Source: Actinomycetota bacterium
GTDB taxonomy: Bacteria; Actinomycetota; Actinomycetes; S36-B12; UBA10799
NCBI GenBank assembly: GCA_030837445.1
Contig: JAUPKM010000482.1
Coordinates: 1 to 10,602 of the forward strand
Direction: 5' to 3'
DNA length: 10,602 nucleotides
The position numbers and the translations under genes are program-made. Of this stretch, positions 6,239 to 10,602 are shown in pieces. The notes under the pieces were generated by a model. It worked only from the letters and a program-made list of their open reading frames with translations, ran no database searches and was not told the origin of the DNA. Every line of letters starts with the position of its first letter. Position 1 is the stretch's first letter.

Positions 6239-7092
6239 GATGCCGCCTTCCTGAGCCAGCCGCGTACGCCAGGGTTGCGGGCCGGTACGTCCACCCCGGC
6301 CAGGTCCGCCGCCAGTCGCCCGACTGCCTGCGAATAGGGATGCTCCGGCCAGTCCCAGCCGAGAATCCGGCGACGCTCAGCGGCAAGTGACAGCTCAGCC
6401 GAATAGGGCAGGTCCGCCGAAATGGGCACGCCGAGGGCGCTCGCGACATCTCGCGCCCGTGGACCGCGGCCGGGACCGACGCGGTTCACGACCACCCTGA
6501 GTCGGTCACCGGTCAGTCCCAGCTCGGCCAGGCACTCCAACGCTGCCCGGGTGGACTTCAGGGCTGCCGGATCTGTGGAGACGGGTAGCACGACCAGATC
6601 GGCGAGCTCCATCGCCAGCAGTGTCAACTCGGGCAACCCCGGAGCCGTGTCCAACACGACGGTGGTGTGGGTATGTGCGAGTTGGCGCACCGCGATGGCG
6701 CAGGCGGCCGGGGAGACCCCTTCCGCAATCGCCGGATCAGTTGGCGCTGCGAGGACATGGACCCCGCGCGGATGTCGCAGCAACACTCGGTCCACTGCCG
6801 TGCCCGCAGACCCTTCGGACAGGGCGCTGATGTCTGTAGTCACCGCCAGGTCCAACGCGAGCGCGACATCGCCGAACGACAGGTTAAGGTCGGCCAACGC
6901 CACGGCCGGCACGCGTGGATCCGGGTGGGCCGCCGAGAATCGTGCAGCGAGAGTGGTGGCCAGCGTTGTCTTTCCGGTGCCGCCCTTGGGCGAGATCACC
7001 GCGATCACCAGCCCCGGCCCGCCGGGCGGTGCGGGCGCGAAACTGGAAGTCATGGGTTGCGGGCCGAACGCCCCCCGGATAAGTGTCGTCAT
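6235..7092 (-). CDS. cpaE: CpaE/TadZ-like MinD/ParA-family ATPase
   Basis: 285 aa. It is a pilus-localisation ATPase of the MinD/ParA superfamily; in other Tad systems CpaE/TadZ sets the cellular site of the apparatus. The deviant Walker A P-K-G-G-T-G-K-T-T spans residues 35-43. The second motif A-D-L-N-L-S-F-G-D-V has D68, and switch II is V-V-L-D-T-A-P-G-L with D148; V-V-V-N-R-V-G follows later. The first 27 residues are Pro/Gly-rich and unlike the receiver-like N-terminal domain of Caulobacter-type CpaE, so this is a short form. ATG7092 is chosen because GGGGG lies five nt upstream and homology begins soon after. The frame is open to 7401, but that part overlaps the next gene in low-complexity sequence. 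It is the first gene of the tad operon and is followed by tadA with a 4-bp overlap. Confidence 0.92.
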   Translation of the reverse strand: MTTLIRGAFGPQPMTSSFAPAPPGGPGLVIAVISPKGGTGKTTLATTLAARFSAAHPDPRVPAVALADLNLSFGDVALALDLAVTTDISALSEGSAGTAVDRVLLRHPRGVHVLAAPTDPAIAEGVSPAACAIAVRQLAHTHTTVVLDTAPGLPELTLLAMELADLVVLPVSTDPAALKSTRAALECLAELGLTGDRLRVVVNRVGPGRGPRARDVASALGVPISADLPYSAELSLAAERRRILGWDWPEHPYSQAVGRLAADLAGVDVPARNPGVRGWLRKAAS

Positions 7093-7143
7093 ACGTGCCC
7101 CCGATAGTCGTGACAGGCCCGACGACGTTGGTTCGCCGACCTG

Positions 7144-7153
7144 GTGGTACCAC
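7144..7153. promoter_or_regulatory. 10-bp perfect palindrome at the cpaE start point
   Basis: GTGGTACCAC is self-complementary. It overlaps the last two bases of the candidate -10 hexamer and the predicted transcription start of cpaE, a placement typical of a repressor operator. A 10-bp palindrome can also arise by chance, and no second copy is seen at flp (only GTAC is kept there). Confidence 0.25.
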
Positions 7154-7196
7154 GCTAGTTCGGATCGGGGTGGGCGTGACGATCGTTGTCCACAGG
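7152..7196 (-). promoter_or_regulatory. Candidate activator-dependent promoter of the cpaE-tadABC operon (12-bp box + TAGCGT)
   Basis: On the minus strand, CCTGTGGACAAC (7196-7185) is followed after 27 nt by TAGCGT (7157-7152). The hexamer at the -35 place is GTCACG, not a sigma70 consensus. The predicted start near 7145 leaves a leader of roughly 50 nt. Box, spacing and -10 match the element upstream of flp, while the sequence between differs. Inference from the repeat; no direct evidence of transcription. Confidence 0.5.
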
Positions 7197-7237
7197 GCCG
7201 CGCTGGGCGGTCCCGACAGCTGACGGGTGGCTGTTGG

Positions 7238-8182
7238 TCAGCGAACGCGGGCCAGAGCCGCCGCCCCCACGATTCCTGCGTCGTTGCCGAGTTTGGCCAA
7301 TCGCACGGCCGGCACCGGGCGGGCCTCGCGGCCTGACAGGAATTCAAGGAAGGCTTGGCGAGCTGGAACGAACAATAAGTCGCCCGCCTCGCTGACGCCA
7401 CCTCCGATGACGAACACCTCGGGGTCGAGGAGAGCCGCCAGAGTGGCCATTCCTCGTCCCAACCAGGTGCCTGTGAACGCGAACGCCTCCAGCGCCACCG
7501 CGTCCCCGGCCCGGGCGGCCTCTGTCACATGAGCACCCTGGACACCCTCTGGGGTGCCATCACCGAGATCCAACAGGATTTCGGCCTCCGCCCGACGGTC
7601 AGCGGCCAATGCGCGTGCCTCGCGCACGAGTGCGTTGCCGCTGGCGTATTGCTCCCAGCAGCCGCGTTGGCCGCAAGCACACTTTCGACCATCCGGTTCC
7701 ACCGCCATGTGGCCGATCTCAGCAGCCAGTCCGTGCCGTCCTCGGTAGAGCGCACCGTCGAGGATCAAGCCACCGCCGATACCGGTACCGACGGTGACCG
7801 CGATCATGTCGGAGGCGCCCTGGCCGCCGCCGTATTCGCGTTCGCCCCACGCTGCCGCATTGGCATCGTTCTCGATCACGACGGGCAGATCGGTGGCCGC
7901 CTCGAGGGCCAACCGGAGGTTCGCGTCGGTCCAGCCAAGGTTCGGCGCAAGCAGGACCTTTGATCGGCCACGGTCGACGAAACCGGCCGCGCCCACGCCG
8001 ACCGCCTCAATTGAGTGACGCTTCGCCAGATCGTTGATGGCATCCACGACGATGTTCTCGACGGCATCCAGGTCGCGGCTCGGCGTGCGTCGACGGGTTC
8101 GTGTGAGGATCTTGCCGTCGTCATCCACCACCCCCGCCGCGATCTTCGTGCCGCCGATGTCGACGCCCAAGGTCAGTGCCAT
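7238..8182 (-). CDS. glkA: ROK-family glucokinase
   Basis: 314 aa, close to the 317 aa of Streptomyces GlkA. It phosphorylates glucose to glucose-6-phosphate in the cytoplasm using ATP. The N-terminal phosphate loop is G-V-D-I-G-G-T-K (6-13). The catalytic Asp is D106 in E-N-D-A-N-A-A-A-W-G-E. Sugar-binding E155 and zinc ligand H158 lie in A-A-E-I-G-H-M. The zinc cluster is C168, C170 and C175 in C-A-C-G-Q-R-G-C-W-E, the ROK signature. ATG8182 has AGGGAAGAGG upstream. The preceding gene ends 55 nt before it and runs the same way, so an operon is likely. Polyphosphate glucokinase of the PpgK type seems less likely because the zinc motif and length fit GlkA, but the phosphate donor cannot be read from sequence. 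Confidence 0.93.
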   Translation of the reverse strand: MALTLGVDIGGTKIAAGVVDDDGKILTRTRRRTPSRDLDAVENIVVDAINDLAKRHSIEAVGVGAAGFVDRGRSKVLLAPNLGWTDANLRLALEAATDLPVVIENDANAAAWGEREYGGGQGASDMIAVTVGTGIGGGLILDGALYRGRHGLAAEIGHMAVEPDGRKCACGQRGCWEQYASGNALVREARALAADRRAEAEILLDLGDGTPEGVQGAHVTEAARAGDAVALEAFAFTGTWLGRGMATLAALLDPEVFVIGGGVSEAGDLLFVPARQAFLEFLSGREARPVPAVRLAKLGNDAGIVGAAALARVR

Positions 8183-8237
8183 CTCAACCTCTTCCCTGCG
8201 GCGGTGAGCCGCTGCTACCTGATGCGAGAGTCCGCGG

Positions 8238-8873
8238 TCAGGGGTACCGCTTGTTTCGCTGATTGACGGTGAAGGCGGCCACTGCAGTGTTAAGCGCCTC
8301 GGTGACCGACGCCATCGCCTCGGCCAGGCCGACAGCCACCTGTGGTTGCACTGTCCTCATCACGTCCAGTCCGCGGCACAACGGGCAGAACTCGCAACTG
8401 CTCCCGGCCGACCCCGACTCGTCGTCAGACGATGGCACCTCCCAGAGGTGTCCGAGAGTTCGGCTCGGCCCGGGGTCGCTGCCGTCAATATCGTCAGCGG
8501 CCTCCTCCGTGTCCGCAGTTGACTCGGGGCCGTCGGGTGCCGCCGTTGTCGACGCCTGGGCCGACAGCGACTCGGCGGCTTCGGCCGCTAGCGCCTTCAA
8601 GGTGTCGGTGAGTCCGGTCTGCTCAGACCAGTCCGCCAGTGCGGAGGCCAATCGGAGCGCCTCCATGATCGGGGAGCCGGCGCCGCTGTCCGAGGACGTG
8701 GGATCGGTATCGTTACCCGCCGCGGCGTGTTCCCGACCCGCGGCCGCCTCCGCGTCCGGCTCAGCTGCAGCTGCGGGAGAGCCATCGTGCTGGAAGAGCG
8801 GAGTGGCCCCGGAGAACTCCGAATCTCCGGCATTCCACCAGGGTCCACCGTCATTGTCGGGCGCACCGGACAT
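8238..8873 (-). CDS. Acidic Cys-motif protein, SCO2127/DUF5304-like (function unknown)
   Basis: 211 aa. Residues 1-69 and 105-158 are Ala/Asp/Glu/Ser-rich and probably disordered. A short helical stretch lies between them (about 68-105). A compact conserved-looking block follows: C160-E-F-C163-P-L-C166-R-G-L-D and a C-terminal helix to the end. The C-x2-C-x2-C triad could bind metal or be redox active, but this is only inference. The domain name is from memory. Its place directly upstream of the glucokinase gene matches sco2127 of Streptomyces coelicolor, a gene reported to affect glucokinase activity and carbon catabolite repression. The start ATG8873 lies 8 nt after the SRPBCC stop and has only a weak Shine-Dalgarno; the strand and frame are supported by codon bias and tight packing. 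Confidence 0.75.
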   Translation of the reverse strand: MSGAPDNDGGPWWNAGDSEFSGATPLFQHDGSPAAAAEPDAEAAAGREHAAAGNDTDPTSSDSGAGSPIMEALRLASALADWSEQTGLTDTLKALAAEAAESLSAQASTTAAPDGPESTADTEEAADDIDGSDPGPSRTLGHLWEVPSSDDESGSAGSSCEFCPLCRGLDVMRTVQPQVAVGLAEAMASVTEALNTAVAAFTVNQRNKRYP

Positions 8874-8881
8874 GGCGACCG

Positions 8882-9313
8882 TCAGCCTTCGACGCGCTTC
8901 TTGAGGCCCTTGAGGGCCGTGTCAACGATTGCCTTCTCAGCTTGCCGTTTCATCACCCCGAGCATCGGGATGTTCAGTCCCACAGCAAGTACATAGTTGA
9001 CCTTGGTGTGTCCGTCCACCTCGTCGAGACTGTAGGTGCCGTCCATCGTCTTCAGGACCTTGCCCTTGGTCAACTTCCAGGAAACCTCGCGGTCACCGTC
9101 CCAGTCGTACAGCAGCTCGTAGACGTCCTTGATTACGCCGGCATCGAAGGTGAACCGCGCCGTGGCAGGACGACCGTCGTCGAATTCGGTGAGCACCTCG
9201 ATCGACTTCACGCCCTCACTCCACTCGGGATAGGCCGGCAGGTCGGCGATGACGTCCATGATCGCAGCGGCCGAAGCCTCGATTACGATGCTGGATTCGG
9301 TTGCGTCGGCCAT
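8882..9313 (-). CDS. SRPBCC (START/polyketide-cyclase fold) protein
   Basis: 143 aa, the full length of a single-domain SRPBCC protein. The pattern is standard: an opening beta strand (S-S-I-V-I-E-A-S), helix and loop A-I-M-D-V-I-A-D-L-P-A-Y-P-E-W (17-31), several charged beta strands, and a long C-terminal amphipathic helix (about 118-143). This fold has a deep hydrophobic cavity and usually binds lipids or aromatic polyketides; no ligand or catalytic residue can be named here. The start is firm: AAGGAGGG lies 5 nt before ATG9313. It is transcribed toward the SCO2127-like gene and glkA. Closest remembered context is the SRPBCC gene beside fadD15 in mycobacteria (Rv2185c region), which also lies divergent to the ligase. 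Confidence 0.88.
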   Translation of the reverse strand: MADATESSIVIEASAAAIMDVIADLPAYPEWSEGVKSIEVLTEFDDGRPATARFTFDAGVIKDVYELLYDWDGDREVSWKLTKGKVLKTMDGTYSLDEVDGHTKVNYVLAVGLNIPMLGVMKRQAEKAIVDTALKGLKKRVEG

Positions 9314-9418
9314 CGGGGCCCTCCTTGGAATGGCGAAGTGCTGTCGGACGTCAGGCTAGCGCCTCGCGCGGCTGTCCTCGCGCTGAACCACGGTCCGCGG
9401 CCAGCGCCAACTTGGAGG

Positions 9419-9877
9419 TCAGTCGCCCGCCCTCGGCTCCGCCTCGTCCCGCACGGGAATCGTCGGCGGACAACCCGCCATCCTGACTCCCTCGACCTCA
9501 TCTTTGAGAGCCCAAATGGTTCGCTTCCAGTGCAACGCCCTCGACTTTCGCAGCGACGCGGCCCGTCGCCAACCCGCGGGGGAGTCGGGCAGTTCCTGGC
9601 CAACTGTCGGGTTTGTCGAGGTGGGCAGGCCGCGCAGGTAGTAGTGCACAACCGTGCCGGGACCAACCGGCTCCAGCCAAAGCTCGACAGAGCCGACCAA
9701 GGCGCCGGTAACCGACCACCGCTGCCCTTGGCTGCCGCGGTCCATGAAGACGACAAGGTCGAGGTCGGGCCACCAGTCGCGCCACCTGGCAGGGTTGGCC
9801 ACTATCGTCGCCAGCACTTGCGGCGAGACTGCGATGTAGGTCTCGTCGACCAGGTCCACACTCGCCACGGCCACCAC
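9419..9877 (-). CDS. Second SRPBCC-family protein
   Basis: 152 aa from GTG9877; GTG9874 and GTG9868 are alternative starts, none with a strong Shine-Dalgarno. The start V-D-L-V-D-E-T-Y-I-A-V-S-P, the helix then N-P-A-R-W-R-D-W-W-P-D-L-D-L (about 28-41), the strands R-W-S-V-T-G and S-V-E-L-W-L-E-P-V-G-P-G-T-V-V-H-Y-Y-L-R (beginning at about 53 and 63), and the C-terminal helix H-W-K-R-T-I-W-A-L-K-D-E-V-E (about 117-130) fit the SRPBCC/polyketide-cyclase fold. It is clearly different from its neighbour, so this is not a recent duplication. The last 20 residues are Pro/Glu-rich and may be an unstructured tail. It is the first gene of the leftward group and diverges from the acyl-CoA ligase gene. 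Ligand unknown. Confidence 0.85.
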   Translation of the reverse strand: MVAVASVDLVDETYIAVSPQVLATIVANPARWRDWWPDLDLVVFMDRGSQGQRWSVTGALVGSVELWLEPVGPGTVVHYYLRGLPTSTNPTVGQELPDSPAGWRRAASLRKSRALHWKRTIWALKDEVEGVRMAGCPPTIPVRDEAEPRAGD

Positions 9878-9937
9878 TTTGCCAGAGGGTCGCGCGGGTC
9901 CGATCGCCGCTGCGGCCGGCGGCCGCCAGCACTTGCC

Positions 9938-9985
9938 GCCGCCTTAAGTGAGGGCCAACCAAAAGTGAGGGCCAACCAAGGCGGC
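9938..9985. repeat. Tandem 17-bp direct repeat with flanking inverted arms
   Basis: AAGTGAGGGCCAACCAA occurs twice back to back with no mismatch (9946-9962 and 9963-9979). Around it sit 8-bp inverted arms, GCCGCCTT (9938-9945) and AAGGCGGC (9978-9985), the right one sharing two bases with the second copy. The block lies in the spacer between the divergent SRPBCC and ligase genes, about 20 bp upstream of the ligase -35. Such spacing on nearly two helical turns suits a regulator bound as two protomers on one DNA face. No known regulator is recognised. Confidence 0.85.
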
Positions 9986-9998
9986 CGCGGCCGAGACC

Positions 9999-10027
9999 TT
10001 GAGAATGTCGGGAGTTCGGCCTAGATT
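9999..10027 (+). promoter_or_regulatory. Sigma70-type promoter of the acyl-CoA ligase gene
   Basis: TTGAGA (9999-10004) and TAGATT (10022-10027) are separated by 17 nt. The first matches the -35 consensus at five of six positions and the second the actinobacterial -10. Transcription would start near 10034, leaving a leader of about 100 nt before the ATG at 10135. Confidence 0.6.
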
Positions 10028-10134
10028 GCGGCACAATCGGCGCGGGCGGCCGTCGCTCGACAGAGCACGCGGCCACTGGCGCCCCTAGCACCGATGCGGC
10101 TGTGACCCGGTCGCCCTGACGAGAGGTGGAACAG

Positions 10135-10602
10135 ATGGCGGAATTCCGGGAGCCGGTCTTGGTGCCCTATCCGGTCAGCGGCAGTCTGTGTGACGACGTG
10201 GAACGGATCGCCCGTGAGTCTCCGAGTCGGATCGCGCTTCGCCGTCGGTTGGGCACGAACTGGGTAGAGGTCACCGGGGCAGAGTTCCGCGATCAGGTTG
10301 TCGCCGTCGCGAAGGGGCTGATCGCCGCCGGGGTCGGTGCTGGGGACCGGGTCGGACTGATGTCCGCCACTCGCTACGAGTGGACGCTCGCCGACTATGC
10401 GATCTGGTACGCCGGGGCGGTGACGGTGCCGATCTACGAGACGTCATCGGCGGAGCAGGTGGAGTGGATTCTGGAGGACTCCGAGGCGGTCGCGGTGTTC
10501 CTTGAAGGCGACAAGCATCTGTCGGTGCTGGCCGAAGTGAAGGGTCGACTGCCCGCGGTGGCGGAGCCGTGGGTGTTCGACGACGGCGCGATCGTCGCTC
10601 TG
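10135..10602 (+). CDS. fadD: Long-chain fatty-acid-CoA ligase (AMP-binding), N-terminal part
   Basis: 156 codons, open to the right edge; the full family length is about 600 aa. The visible part is the N-terminal half of the first adenylate-forming subdomain: W-V-E-V-T-G-A-E-F-R-D-Q-V, G-L-I-A-A-G-V-G-A-G-D-R-V-G-L-M-S, T-R-Y-E-W-T-L-A-D-Y-A-I-W-Y-A-G-A-V-T-V-P-I-Y-E-T-S-S and a following E-D-S-E-A-V. The last long block (about 84-108) is the signature of FadD15-type ligases, which activate long-chain fatty acids to acyl-CoA through acyl-AMP. The P-loop and acyl-adenylate motifs lie outside the window. ATG10135 has GAGAGG about 8 nt upstream. Divergent from an SRPBCC gene, as in the mycobacterial fadD15 region. 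Confidence 0.93.
   Translation, partial: MAEFREPVLVPYPVSGSLCDDVERIARESPSRIALRRRLGTNWVEVTGAEFRDQVVAVAKGLIAAGVGAGDRVGLMSATRYEWTLADYAIWYAGAVTVPIYETSSAEQVEWILEDSEAVAVFLEGDKHLSVLAEVKGRLPAVAEPWVFDDGAIVAL

Noticed and set aside
810..7194. Replication origin suggested by TTGTCCACA boxes
   Set aside because: Only two boxes more than 6 kb apart, with no dnaA, dnaN or gyrase genes and no AT-rich unwinding region.
7212..7227. Possible terminator hairpin behind glkA (CCCGACAGCTGACGGG)
   Set aside because: The inverted repeat has mismatches at both A positions and virtually no loop, and no T-tract follows.
7093..7401. N-terminal extension of the CpaE-like frame into the glucokinase gene
   Set aside because: It overlaps glkA on the same strand, is low-complexity and crosses the candidate promoter. 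ATG7092 has a ribosome-binding site.
9362..9383. Short direct repeat CCTCGCGC twice between the two SRPBCC genes
   Set aside because: Eight-base GC-rich repeats are expected by chance at this base composition. No promoter or terminator was convincing in this 105-bp spacer.
8942..10024. A 360-codon plus-strand open frame opposite both SRPBCC genes
   Set aside because: It has no domain, runs through the tandem repeat and the ligase promoter, and opposes two well-supported genes, one with a perfect Shine-Dalgarno.

Overview
The window is chromosomal DNA of a high-G+C Gram-positive bacterium (Actinomycetota). The evidence is strong G/C bias at third codon positions, frequent GTG and TTG starts, an actinobacterial-type Tad locus and a ROK-glucokinase neighbourhood of streptomycete/mycobacterial style. 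I cannot name a genus. No mobile element, CRISPR array, rRNA or tRNA gene was seen.

Left and central part (1-7200, all on the minus strand, so read right to left): a Tad/Flp (type IVb) pilus locus. The order is cpaE/tadZ-like ATPase (6235-7092), tadA/cpaF secretion ATPase (4742-6238), tadB (3975-4745), tadC (3335-3973), a NarL/DegS-type sensor histidine kinase (1499-3259), its LuxR-type response regulator (855-1499), the Flp pilin (467-712), and a membrane protein with a GT-C-like N-terminus that runs off the left edge (1-470). Most joints are 4-bp or 1-bp overlaps, which points to translational coupling. Two spacers interrupt the string: one before cpaE and one before flp.

The most notable signal lies in those two spacers. 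Both carry the identical 12-mer CCTGTGGACAAC (minus strand), followed after exactly 27 nt by a TAGNNT -10-like hexamer. The box is 93 nt upstream of the cpaE start and 97 nt upstream of the flp start. The intervening 27 nt are unrelated. This looks like a shared activator-type promoter that co-regulates the assembly operon and the pilin operon. The two-component system encoded between them is an obvious candidate regulator. The 12-mer also contains an actinobacterial-type DnaA box (TTGTCCACA), so DnaA is the main alternative.

Right part (7238-9877, minus strand): a ROK-family glucokinase (7238-8182), an acidic Cys-motif protein in the position of SCO2127 of Streptomyces (8238-8873), and two different START/SRPBCC-fold proteins (8882-9313 and 9419-9877). 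Divergently, on the plus strand, begins a long-chain fatty-acid-CoA ligase (10135 to the right edge) with a clear sigma70-type promoter. The 257-bp divergent spacer holds a perfect 17-bp tandem direct repeat. This half reads as conserved housekeeping (glucose phosphorylation, lipid binding and activation); the left half is surface-appendage biogenesis.
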